NCBI GenBank assembly: GCA_041479575.1
Contig: JBGOYH010000006.1
Coordinates: 1 to 32,812, forward strand
Source of the DNA: DASPPK01 sp041479575
Lineage (GTDB): Archaea > Thermoproteota > Bathyarchaeia > Bathyarchaeales > Bathycorpusculaceae
DNA length: 32,812 bases
Direction: 5' to 3'
Part shown: piece by piece, positions 22,859 through 29,509 of the stretch
How positions within the stretch are numbered: the stretch's first letter is position 1
How the letters are laid out: every line of letters begins with the position of its first letter
Made by a program: the position numbers and the translations under genes
The notes under the pieces: generated by a model
Database searches by the model: none
What the model saw: the letters and a program-made list of their open reading frames with translations, nothing else
Told to the model about the DNA's origin: nothing

Positions 22859-24511
22859 TTATGTTCCGTTTTGCGGAGAACCACTCAAAGGCGGTTCTCT
22901 TTCGCAACGGTTGTCAACTTTGATTTCAGATGACTGGACATCTTCTCTACAGGTTTCGCAGAGGGGCAACTGGCGGCCGTCGACCAAGATTGCGCGCCAA
23001 CTGGTTTCTGAAAACGTGCCGCATAAACAGCAGAAGTGCACGCCGAATTCGTCGAGGCGGCCGACGTCTTTGATCTGGCTGCGCTGAGTGCTATGGTGTT
23101 CTGTGCAGAGGTTACAGAATGGTTCGATTCGCTTTTTCGTGACATCTGATAGTTCGATTGGTGGAATCGTGCTATGTTCAGGCGGGGTTGGCAAATTTAA
23201 TAAGATTCTTTTTGAATCTAGGCGCTCTAACACTTCTCCGGTGACGGGGTTGATTGCTTTGGGAGTGCTCTGAGGTTTGAAAAGAATCTTATAATTTTGG
23301 TGTTTTAACCATTCTTCTAGGCTCTTTTCCTCAAAGCCGTTCAGGGATGCCACGAATTCTTCAATCGTGCCTTGCAGCTTCTTTTCCTGCTTCAGCATGT
23401 ACTTATGAGTTTTCTGACTGTCATCCTCGCTGAGATAGCCCCTCCAAACGAGCCCTCTGAGAAGTTCCCGGGCCCGGTTCTCGCTGAAGCCGATTTCCGC
23501 GGCTACTTCGCCCGTTGTTATGGGAATACCAGCTTTGAAGCAGGCCAGGACCTCTTCATGGCGTTTAGTGAGTCTATAGAGAGTCTGCAGGAAGCCGGTC
23601 TCGCATAGGTTCCAGACAAGTTGAAAGTCTACTGGGCTCGCTACGACGCACCTGTCTAGGATCCCTGTTCTTTCAACGGTCACGCGTTGTTTTTGGTGCA
23701 GCCAGGCCACGATGCCGATGAGGAAGACGAGTTTCTTGAAGTCTCTTCGAGGGCCGCATGCCCGTTCTCTTCCTTGAGGTAGCGGAAACTTGGCGGCCAA
23801 GAATTCGAGGAAGGGAATTTCAACCGTGGTAATCGGTAGCAACTCGTTGATTATGGCGCCGAAGAGCATGTTGGGTTTTTCAGCGTCCTCAACGTCGCCG
23901 AGGCGATGATATTTCTTAGCCTCGAATCTGATGATTTCTTTCGTCTGTTCCTGGCTTTCGTCCAGGGAGATTATGAAAAGTCGGTTCAACAGTTCGTCGT
24001 CGATGTCTGGGTTCGTGCACGTCGTAATGAATGTCGGCGTGCCCTCAGTCGTTATTTCTTCTGTGGTAATGTGGCCTTCTTCATCCCTGGTCGTTGAGAG
24101 AAGGTTAAGTCTTCCTTCACTTATGGCGATTCGCAAGGTCGGTTGCGCTGCTTCCGAGCCCCGGAGCTCCTCGATATCCAAGATCTTGCCTGTCAAACTC
24201 TTGCCCAGGCGATCTGGAGCTGCCCCTGTGACTCGGGTGTAGCTTAAGACGTTGCCGAAGTATTGGAGAACGTTCTTTTTGAGCCAGCTTTTGCCGCTGC
24301 TGCTGGATCCGGTGATGATGGCGCTGAGGTTGAATTTGGTGAAGCTGCTGGCACATATCAGATACAGCAAGACCTTGCTTTCGTCTTCTCCGATGATGTA
24401 TCGGTCGAGTTCTTGTTTGAGTTTGAAGAGCAAAGCGGGATCCTGCAGAAGCCGTTCGATGTCTTCTTTAGGGCTCGTTTCAGACGTCGAGGTGTGCTCG
24501 GGAGAAGTCAA
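22859..24511 (-). CDS. AAA+ ATPase with wHTH and C-terminal Cys clusters (replication-type)
   Basis: The 550-residue protein has a P-loop at about 68-75 (IITGSSSSGKSWLKK), Walker B at 110-115 (ILDIEE), a sensor-1 asparagine (ITTCTN, N167) and a probable arginine finger (LLNRLFII, R177), the set found in MCM-like and helicase-loader AAA+ proteins. Near 330-395 there is a winged-helix-like region (GEVAAEIGFSENRARELLRG). Residues 466-521 hold three pairs of cysteines (FCNLC, CLCG, CETC), a likely zinc-binding domain. It lacks the nuclease motifs of a large terminase. Replication initiation or helicase function of the element is the best guess. It overlaps the next upstream gene by ATGA. Confidence 0.72.
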   Translation of the reverse strand: MTSPEHTSTSETSPKEDIERLLQDPALLFKLKQELDRYIIGEDESKVLLYLICASSFTKFNLSAIITGSSSSGKSWLKKNVLQYFGNVLSYTRVTGAAPDRLGKSLTGKILDIEELRGSEAAQPTLRIAISEGRLNLLSTTRDEEGHITTEEITTEGTPTFITTCTNPDIDDELLNRLFIISLDESQEQTKEIIRFEAKKYHRLGDVEDAEKPNMLFGAIINELLPITTVEIPFLEFLAAKFPLPQGRERACGPRRDFKKLVFLIGIVAWLHQKQRVTVERTGILDRCVVASPVDFQLVWNLCETGFLQTLYRLTKRHEEVLACFKAGIPITTGEVAAEIGFSENRARELLRGLVWRGYLSEDDSQKTHKYMLKQEKKLQGTIEEFVASLNGFEEKSLEEWLKHQNYKILFKPQSTPKAINPVTGEVLERLDSKRILLNLPTPPEHSTIPPIELSDVTKKRIEPFCNLCTEHHSTQRSQIKDVGRLDEFGVHFCCLCGTFSETSWRAILVDGRQLPLCETCREDVQSSEIKVDNRCEREPPLSGSPQNGT

Positions 24512-24828
24512 CCTGTAACCTTCTTTCTTCCGATCGTGGTGCCGTTTTCAAAGGTCCAAAGGAAAAAGCCGTGCGCGCTCATCTTGCCTTTGTGACTGGC
24601 CAGGTCCTGGAGAAGAGCCTTATGATGTGGATTGTTGACGTCATCGCTTTTCTCATAGGCCCCTTTCGCACCCTGGGCGCCTTCCCACTTGATTTTTGAG
24701 ACATCGTAGGCTGCAGATTGCCGGCCCTCTGGAGGCCCCAAAGCTTCGAGAACTGCGTTGGCGCCATCAAGAATGAGGGCTGCAGCGTCTCGAAGTTTGA
24801 TGTAAAATTCCTCAATTTCCTTACTCAA
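24508..24828 (-). CDS. First gene of the element's main operon (106 aa, unknown)
   Basis: The protein starts MSKEIEEFYIKLRDAAALIL, an amphipathic helix, and has a C-terminal segment with aromatic and glycine residues (MSAHGFFLWTFENGTTIGRK). The central region repeats YD/W-x-K-like residues (AAYDVSKIKWEGAQGAKGAY). No family is recognised. The start is TTG at 24828 after GTGAG; the stop overlaps the AAA+ gene. It may be an accessory of the ATPase, judged only by coupling. Confidence 0.6.
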   Translation of the reverse strand: MSKEIEEFYIKLRDAAALILDGANAVLEALGPPEGRQSAAYDVSKIKWEGAQGAKGAYEKSDDVNNPHHKALLQDLASHKGKMSAHGFFLWTFENGTTIGRKKVTG

Positions 24829-24849
24829 TTTCTCACGAACCCCACAAGT

Positions 24850-24857
24850 CTTTAATA
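24850..24857 (+). promoter_or_regulatory. TATA-like element between divergent element operons
   Basis: CTTTAATA, followed by GCTATAG, lies in the 94-base gap between the minus-strand operon (start 24828) and the wHTH-like gene (ATG 24923). It nearly matches the promoter at 11403. On the plus strand it would start transcription near 24882. The AT-rich centre could also serve the minus strand. Confidence 0.4.
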
Positions 24858-24922
24858 GCTATAGTAATGCAAAGGGGCATACATAGTACACGGTTTGAAC
24901 TCTGTCTAAAGTGGTGACTTGC

Positions 24923-25465
24923 ATGACGCAAGGTGAATGTGTGCGCGTTCCCGCCAAGAGGAAAATGCTCGAGATAGCGGCAGATGGAAAAGAGCACACA
25001 ACCAAAGACTTTCTGGATGAATGCGACAATGCGAGGGGTAGCATCTATAAATATCGCAAAGAAATGGTCAACGACGATCATTTCCTAGAACGGGTGTTGG
25101 GAGCTGATGATAAAGTAAGGTATAAGATTACAGAACCAGGAATGAAAGAGCTCAACAAGATCAAGCTGAAAGAACAGTTCTCCTCCACACTTGACTCCTG
25201 CACCAAAGATGAACTGCAACAGATGGTTCTCACTTCCACGAAAAGAGCGGAGAAGTGGAAAAAACTCGCCATGATGAAAACGGAGGAGGGTAGAAAGCTT
25301 TCAGCACCCTTCAGATTCTCCTACGAAGAGCAGGCAGCCAAAGTAGCCAAAGGACCGGCATCATTTACTGCAATGTATGAACGGTTGAAACGAGACCTGA
25401 ACCAACCTCAACAAGAACCCTCAAAATCGAAAGAAAAGGGCCGCAGGAAACGAGTTGCTTCCTAG
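24923..25465 (+). CDS. Putative winged-helix DNA-binding regulator of the element
   Basis: The 180-residue protein has an N-terminal region like a winged helix: KRKMLEIAADGKEHTTKDFL, then a helix with RGSIYKYRKEMVND and a wing-like GADDKVRYKITEPGMKEL. The central helices (DELQQMVLTSTKRAEKWKKL) and a basic, glutamine-rich tail (NQPQQEPSKSKEKGRRKR) follow. The ATG at 24923 is preceded by GGTGA nine bases upstream; a GTG at 24911 is also possible. It is divergent from the main operon and a candidate lysogeny-type regulator. Family unassigned. Confidence 0.65.
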   Translation: MTQGECVRVPAKRKMLEIAADGKEHTTKDFLDECDNARGSIYKYRKEMVNDDHFLERVLGADDKVRYKITEPGMKELNKIKLKEQFSSTLDSCTKDELQQMVLTSTKRAEKWKKLAMMKTEEGRKLSAPFRFSYEEQAAKVAKGPASFTAMYERLKRDLNQPQQEPSKSKEKGRRKRVAS

Positions 25466-25563
25466 AGGCTGTGGAATTTGCCTCCGGTCTTCTGATAGAG
25501 TTTCTGTTGCCACCCTCTGAGTATTGCGAACTTCCTTTCAAGGTCATGTTCTCGGCGCCCTCT

Positions 25564-25734
25564 TCAGCGGGCAGTTGCCTTCTTGACTATCATGACACTG
25601 TCGCTGAGGCCTATCTCGAGTTTGTCGCCTTCTTTCCAGTTGAGAGCTCTCAGAACGTCTTTGGGAACTGTGATTCTGAGAGAGTTGCCGATTTTGGTGA
25701 GTTTCACTTCTATGGTTAATGGCATTTTCATCAT
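25564..25734 (-). CDS. AbrB/SpoVT-type (MazE-like) DNA-binding protein
   Basis: The 56-residue protein is a single swapped-hairpin domain: VKLTKIGNSLRITVPKDVLR followed by ALNWKEGDKLEI. The 'GNS-x-R-ITVPK' signature is clear. Such proteins dimerise and bind AT-rich palindromes, as transition-state regulators or antitoxins. ATGs at 25734 and 25731 are adjacent; either works. It is divergent from the operon starting at 25811, and the palindromic DNA between them is the probable operator. No classical toxin is next to it, but the small plus-strand genes are unassigned. The gene is too short to have appeared in size-filtered ORF lists. Confidence 0.85.
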   Translation of the reverse strand: MMKMPLTIEVKLTKIGNSLRITVPKDVLRALNWKEGDKLEIGLSDSVMIVKKATAR

Positions 25735-25758
25735 CTAAGATTCCTCGGTGTATACAAA

Positions 25759-25797
25759 AGTAATACTTAAATATAAGTGTTACTACTGTATATACAG
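25759..25797. promoter_or_regulatory. Divergent promoter with two palindromic operator candidates
   Basis: AGTAATACTTA (25759-25769) and TAAGTGTTACT (25774-25784) form an inverted repeat with one mismatch around a four-base AT spacer; the middle doubles as a TATA box for either direction. A perfect 12-bp palindrome, CTGTATATACAG, follows at 25786-25797. The AbrB gene starts 25 bases to the left and the plus-strand operon 14 bases to the right. AbrB autoregulation is the simplest reading. Confidence 0.6.
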
Positions 25798-25810
25798 AGG
25801 TAACACGGAA

Positions 25811-26110
25811 ATGAAAGTTCAAATAGAATGGAAAGACGGCGACGCCTGGCGCCAAGTCAAGATAGAAGTCCACTACAGTAGCAACGGCAACTATTGGTTC
25901 CAACACAACGGAATCATCTACGTGTTCCCAACACTCAAGAACGGAACCCCAGTCGTCATGAAAGCAGGCAGCAAGTGGATCAGGGTTGGCCGAGTCATCC
26001 ACAACTACATCTTCCTAGGCGAAGGGTTGAGCTGGTCAGAAACCAACGAACTGAAATTCAAGGCTGAAATGAAATGGGAGAAGCCGATTTTCGAGGGGGT
26101 GGTATGTTGA
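25811..26110 (+). CDS. Beta-rich element protein (99 aa, unknown)
   Basis: The protein begins MKVQIEWKDGDAWRQVKIEV, with alternating hydrophobic residues and many aromatics (NGNYWFQHNGIIYVFPTL; KWIRVGRVIHNYIFLG), as in a small beta-sandwich or barrel. No family is recognised. The start is ATG at 25811, 14 bases after the 12-bp palindrome and following GAGGTAACACGGAA (a GAGGT ribosome-binding site). The next gene starts before its stop. Candidates include a small accessory or anti-defence protein; this is only a guess from position. Confidence 0.6.
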   Translation: MKVQIEWKDGDAWRQVKIEVHYSSNGNYWFQHNGIIYVFPTLKNGTPVVMKAGSKWIRVGRVIHNYIFLGEGLSWSETNELKFKAEMKWEKPIFEGVVC

Positions 26111-26505
26111 AGAAAGAGATCTACCTCGAAACTGTAGGCTTCAGCAAAGAAGAGATATATAGAATGCGCAAGGTTGCCAAGGACCAGGGTATTGATGTTA
26201 AAGGAATCATTAGGGAAGCGGCCCTCGAGTACGTCGAGAACTGTAAGCCAAATCTGAAAGGATGGAGAATTCCGAAAACCTTGTTTGTCACCTTGATCAT
26301 TCCAGAAAGTGTCCGGAAGAAACTGGAGCTCTGGCAAACCCTTAAGCATGAATTGAACGTGTCCGTCGATGCGCGCGGCCTCGTTATACTTGATGAGACC
26401 GCCATGGACGAGCGCAGCAAGCAACGGTTTGTTCTTTTGAAAGTGCCAGGTTCCTGGGAGAAAGAAAAGGCTACTGACGCGAGCCCTACGGAGGTGAAAC
26501 ATTGA
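26104..26505 (+). CDS. Element protein (133 aa, unknown)
   Basis: The protein begins MLKKEIYLETVGFSKEEIYR and has a helix pair (VKGIIREAALEYVENC) that may be ribbon-helix-helix-like, followed by a mixed region (TLFVTLIIPESVRKKLELWQ). No certain family. I chose ATG at 26104, inside the preceding gene (GTATGTTGA overlap), over an upstream start at 26074 because GAGGGGGTGG lies just upstream. It is the middle gene of a three-gene operon. Confidence 0.6.
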   Translation: MLKKEIYLETVGFSKEEIYRMRKVAKDQGIDVKGIIREAALEYVENCKPNLKGWRIPKTLFVTLIIPESVRKKLELWQTLKHELNVSVDARGLVILDETAMDERSKQRFVLLKVPGSWEKEKATDASPTEVKH

Positions 26506-26609
26506 ATCCTGAAAACGAGGCTGCCAAGTTGCTGCATGAACTTGCCGTTGAACACCGCAAATTACTGAACAAATCAAGGAAAACGGAGGGGCAGTCTACC
26601 TCGGTTTAG
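26502..26609 (+). CDS. Small terminal gene of the plus-strand operon (35 aa)
   Basis: TTG at 26502 overlaps the preceding stop (TTGA) and is preceded by GGAGGTG seven bases away, a strong ribosome-binding site. The peptide is helical and charged (MNPENEAAKLLHELAVEHRK). Its function is unknown. Overlap plus SD make it more likely real than its size suggests. Confidence 0.5.
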   Translation: MNPENEAAKLLHELAVEHRKLLNKSRKTEGQSTSV

Positions 26610-26636
26610 GCAAGATGCCAATCGGAGGGGGATATC

Positions 26637-26658
26637 CATTATCTAGCGCTAGATAATG
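26637..26658. repeat. Perfect 22-bp palindrome
   Basis: Eleven-base arms CATTATCTAGC and GCTAGATAATG meet with no spacer. It lies 28 bases after the plus-strand operon and overlaps the last codons and TAA of the minus-strand ORF 26639-27049, in a convergent junction. It could be a regulator site, a recombination or replication site, or a transcript-end structure. The chance of such a perfect palindrome arising in this window is roughly one percent. Confidence 0.7.
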
Positions 26659-27049
26659 TTGAAGGCTTGATGAAGACGAGCAGGACCTCTGTATCCTGGA
26701 AGATCGTGCCCTCGATGCTGGCTTTTCCCTCGAGAATCAAAAGGTCTTTTCCAACATGCTTCATGAAGTAATCGCGCAGCAGGATCCTGGGACACGTGTA
26801 CTCGCGGCCCTTGGCCTTCCGTTTAAACGAGCCCACACGGGCCCTGCCTCTTTGATATCGGAGGGTGTAGGCTTCTTTGACGATAACTTTAACTGGATCA
26901 CGGTTGAGTTTCTCAGAAGTTGTGTCACAACTCTGCAAGGTTGGCACTGTTGTGTCACAACTTATTACGGTTGGAATAGAAAAAGAAGGGGTTGGTCCAG
27001 TATCCCCTCGATGTCTCCCAGGTGAACGCGAGTACCTCACCCCGGCCAC
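26639..27049 (-). CDS. ORF beginning in the right att core (136 aa or less)
   Basis: The frame opens at GTG 27049 inside attR and runs to TAA at 26639. The C-terminal 85 residues look protein-like (VKVIVKEAYTLRYQRGRARV; LRDYFMKHVGKDLLILEGKA). The N-terminal 50 are low-complexity and include a repeated SCDTT encoded by the twin palindromes at 26918-26961. A later in-frame GTG or TTG (around 26939-26947) may be the real start, or the upstream portion may belong to the att/control region. No family recognised. Confidence 0.4.
   Translation of the reverse strand: MAGVRYSRSPGRHRGDTGPTPSFSIPTVISCDTTVPTLQSCDTTSEKLNRDPVKVIVKEAYTLRYQRGRARVGSFKRKAKGREYTCPRILLRDYFMKHVGKDLLILEGKASIEGTIFQDTEVLLVFIKPSTLSSAR
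26918..26961. promoter_or_regulatory. Pair of identical palindromes near the right att
   Basis: GTTGTGTCACAAC occurs at 26919-26931 and again at 26949-26961, centre to centre 30 bp, near three helical turns. The first is extended to 15 bp (AGTTGTG-T-CACAACT). The pair lies about 70 bp inside attR, a usual distance for accessory recombination, excision or repressor sites. Confidence 0.65.
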
Positions 27050-27052
27050 ATT
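27033..27052. repeat. attR core of the integrated element
   Basis: Exact copy of the 20-bp core at 16305-16324. It carries the tRNA-His 5' end (15 bases) without the rest of the gene, so the chromosomal continuation beyond it is the original upstream flank of tRNA-His. Confidence 0.92.
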
Positions 27053-27180
27053 CTTTTTTTCGGTGTGTTTTCGTGGACTTCTACGATAGCGTTGCTATTT
27101 ACGTTTTCTGAAGCAATTACGTATTAGAACGTAGTAAAACACTTTAGTTAGATCACGCGAAATTGTTTTGCAGATGCCAA

Positions 27181-28164
27181 ATGCCTTTGTTCGAGGACCC
27201 GGTCATCAACGCCCTGATTCTCGTTGGCTCCCTAGCACTCTTAGACAGAGCTAGCGACATAACAATCGCCAATGCTGTAAAGATCTCGGACATAGCGAGG
27301 TTTGGAAGGACAACAGTAGGCTTCGTTTTGGTCGCTTTCTGCTCGTCGCTTCCGGCCCTCTCTGTTTCTATTCTCGCTGCCTTTACGGAAAGGATCGATG
27401 TTGCTGTGGGAAATGCTCTGGGCTCGAACTTGGTGAATGTCTGTCTCATACTTGGCATTTGCCTGGTTCTCGCAGCCGCAAGGAGGACTGAAAAGATAAG
27501 GCTTCTAACATTCATGACACGGGAAGAGATTTCAAGCTTGTATTTTGGTCTTTTCATAGGCTCAGCTATTCCACTCGCCTTGATTTACATGGGATACGCA
27601 AGCAGGCTAGTAGGCGTAGTTCTGCTCACAATTTTCGTGATTTACACTTACCGCCTGCTTAAACCAAAAGACATCCAAGAGAGACTTTTCCTAGACTCTG
27701 AGCCGAAACCAAATCTGCTCAAACCTGCACTTCTTACCTTCTCCAGTGCAATAGTAACTGTCTTCGTCTCATATTTCATCGTTGACTCTGCCTCATCCAT
27801 CGCCGAAAGCTTGCACCTCGCCCCAGCCGTCATAGGAGGCACCGTTGTGGCCTTTGGCACAAGCGTGTCTGTTTTGATGGCAAGCGTCCGTGCAATTCGA
27901 AGGGGACATGCAGACATATCCTTGGGAAACATTGTTGGAACGTGTTTTGTTGACACAACCCTCATTCTCGGCGCGACACTAACCATATGGACATTCCGAG
28001 TCGATATGACAATCTTCTCCAGCTTAGTCATGTTCTCGGTCATAGCTAACATGTTTTTGTGGTACTTCCTGTCAAGCGAAAGGATAAGCTGGCGAGAAGG
28101 AGTCATGCTGTTGTTTATGTACTTCTTGTTTCTGGTGATCAGTTTCGGCGGCATCAAACCGTAG
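27181..28164 (+). CDS. Calcium/cation antiporter (CaCA family)
   Basis: The 327-residue membrane protein has about ten helices and the two alpha repeats of the family. The first is GFVLVAFCSSLPALSVSILA with GNALGSNLVNVCLILG, and the second is GTVVAFGTSVSVLMASVRAI with LGNIVGTCFVDTTLILGA. These contain the ion-coordinating glycine/serine/asparagine residues. In the first repeat the acidic residue expected in 'TSxPE' appears as alanine (SSLPALS), and the second has SVS where E is usual (GTSVSV); ion selectivity may differ or be impaired. ATG at 27181 is chosen; TTG at 27163 is an alternative. It is the first host gene after attR. Confidence 0.85.
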   Translation: MPLFEDPVINALILVGSLALLDRASDITIANAVKISDIARFGRTTVGFVLVAFCSSLPALSVSILAAFTERIDVAVGNALGSNLVNVCLILGICLVLAAARRTEKIRLLTFMTREEISSLYFGLFIGSAIPLALIYMGYASRLVGVVLLTIFVIYTYRLLKPKDIQERLFLDSEPKPNLLKPALLTFSSAIVTVFVSYFIVDSASSIAESLHLAPAVIGGTVVAFGTSVSVLMASVRAIRRGHADISLGNIVGTCFVDTTLILGATLTIWTFRVDMTIFSSLVMFSVIANMFLWYFLSSERISWREGVMLLFMYFLFLVISFGGIKP

Positions 28165-28272
28165 CGAGCTACAAAACACGGTTTCCGCCGCGCGCGCCAT
28201 TTGAATGGCTTTTGCCCCTGGTCGTTCGTGTCTCCTGCTCGAAGAGACATCGATTGAACAAGGAGGGTTGAA

Positions 28273-28417
28273 TTGGGAAGATTTTTATCGAGCTACTTCA
28301 ATGGCAAGACAATAATGACTGGAAGAATGCGACAACTGACTAGAAAAGATAAGTTATCTATCCATTGTAGCCGTCGTCTGTCTGTTCACCGTCGCTCTGG
28401 ATATCATGTTCAGGTGA
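28273..28417 (+). pseudogene. Small membrane-protein ORF with apparent frameshift
   Basis: TTG at 28273 has a strong AAGGAGGG site five bases upstream. The frame starts MGRFLSSYFNGKTIMTGRMR and continues to KDKLSI; after this, the +1 frame encodes a clean membrane helix (IVAVVCLFTVALDIMFR) ending at TGA 28415-28417, whereas the original frame runs into an arginine-rich tail ending at 28422. A single-base indel near 28360 would rejoin them. It immediately precedes the molybdopterin oxidoreductase gene. A sequencing error is possible. Confidence 0.3.
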
Positions 28418-28426
28418 GTTGAAGCG

Positions 28427-29482
28427 ATGGAAAGAAAACTGGTATTCAGCTGGATGATTCTCTTGCTTATGAGTACATCTATGGCGTCGGTTGCGACCGT
28501 GCGCGGAGTCCTTCCGCCGGACGGGTTCCAGGGCGATACGACAGATGTGGTGAGCATAACGGGAGAGGTGAATAACCCAATGAACTTGACTCTTGCCGAA
28601 CTGCGCACTTTCCCCATGGTTTCAGAAGTGGCTGAACTGAAGTGCGTACTGGGCTCGCCAGACGTGACTTACAACTGGACTGGGATACCGCTGTTCTACC
28701 TCTTGACGCTCGCTCAAATTGAGCCAAAAGCATACAAAGTGGCCATTCACGCCTCGGATGGATTCTCTTCGGATCTTCCTATCGAGGATGCAATGAAGCC
28801 AACAACGATTCTTGCGGTCGGAGCCAACGGAACAGACCTGCCTTCAATAAGCGGCATACAAGGAGTTTTCAGGCTCGTCGTTCCTGGCAAGTGGGGTTAC
28901 AAGTGGGTCGGCTATGTTGATCAGATTCAAGTTGTGAACTACGATTACAAGGGAACATATGAAGGCCTAGGCGGATTTTCTGATGAGGCAAACGTGTCTG
29001 ACCCAGTGGTTATGTCTGGCATAACGCCTCCTATCGAGGAGTTGAGTTTTGATTTTGGCAACAGAACGCTCACAACAGAAGTTTTCACAAACGCAACAAT
29101 CAACGGTCACACGTTTGACTACGAAAAACAGGAGTTGAGCCTCAACGTGAGCGTGCTTTCAGGGAAGATGGGTTTCTTTGACTTCAAGTTGCAGCATGAC
29201 TTTTTGAAACGCCCGTACAACGTCACCGTGGACGCGCAACCAGTCACCGTGGTTGAAGGTTACCTGGCGAACCAATCTTACCTGTGGATAGCGTTGGGCG
29301 AGGGCTCTCATACTATTAGCATAGTTGGCGCAAATGCAGAGGTGCCAGAGTTTGAACCAATTCCGTTAATTCTGCTCTTTCTCACAATCACTCTAGCAGC
29401 GGTCTTTTTGTTCAAAAAAGGTGATTTTGAACAAGGGCCTGAAAACTCGATTCGTCCACCTACAGCTTTCCGTAAATCATAA
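28427..29482 (+). CDS. Secreted, membrane-anchored molybdopterin-dependent oxidoreductase
   Basis: The 351-residue protein has a signal peptide (about residues 1-26), then a sulfite-oxidase-type molybdopterin-binding domain: VSITGEVNNPMNLTLAELRT, the candidate Mo-ligand cysteine in AELKCVLGSP, YNWTGIPLFYLLTLA and the terminal FRLVVPGKWGYKWVGYVDQI. A C-terminal beta-domain (about 190-310) with N-x-T sequons follows. It ends in a helix anchor after EVPEFEPIPLILLFL, with the P-E-F motif of this lineage, and KKG. It should face outward and reduce or oxidise an unknown small substrate. The ATG has GGTGA ten bases upstream. Neighbours downstream are exported too. Confidence 0.88.
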   Translation: MERKLVFSWMILLLMSTSMASVATVRGVLPPDGFQGDTTDVVSITGEVNNPMNLTLAELRTFPMVSEVAELKCVLGSPDVTYNWTGIPLFYLLTLAQIEPKAYKVAIHASDGFSSDLPIEDAMKPTTILAVGANGTDLPSISGIQGVFRLVVPGKWGYKWVGYVDQIQVVNYDYKGTYEGLGGFSDEANVSDPVVMSGITPPIEELSFDFGNRTLTTEVFTNATINGHTFDYEKQELSLNVSVLSGKMGFFDFKLQHDFLKRPYNVTVDAQPVTVVEGYLANQSYLWIALGEGSHTISIVGANAEVPEFEPIPLILLFLTITLAAVFLFKKGDFEQGPENSIRPPTAFRKS

Positions 29483-29509
29483 AGCCACAGACGTTCTCCA
29501 ATCGTAGCT

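Larger units (their letters stand above)
16305..27052. mobile_element. Integrated head-tail-virus-like element in tRNA-His
   Basis: About 10.7 kb lies between the two 20-bp att repeats. It holds a tyrosine integrase beside the intact tRNA, a long minus-strand operon with virus tail proteins (tail tube, assembly-chaperone-like, tape measure), an SPP1 gp7/Mu F-type protein and an AAA+ ATPase, plus a right-hand control region with wHTH-like and AbrB regulators. Neighbouring genes overlap by ATGA, GTGA or TTGA. Host-type genes resume immediately outside. Terminase, portal, prohead protease, major capsid, baseplate and fibre genes are not recognised. It may be a decayed provirus, a capsid-borrowing satellite or a tail-only element. 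Intact frames throughout argue against advanced decay. Confidence 0.88.

Noticed and set aside
22859..24511. The ATPase as a large terminase, which would make the element packaging-competent.
   Set aside because: It has an AAA+ arrangement with sensor 1 and Arg finger plus wHTH and zinc-like ends; no terminase nuclease motif is visible.
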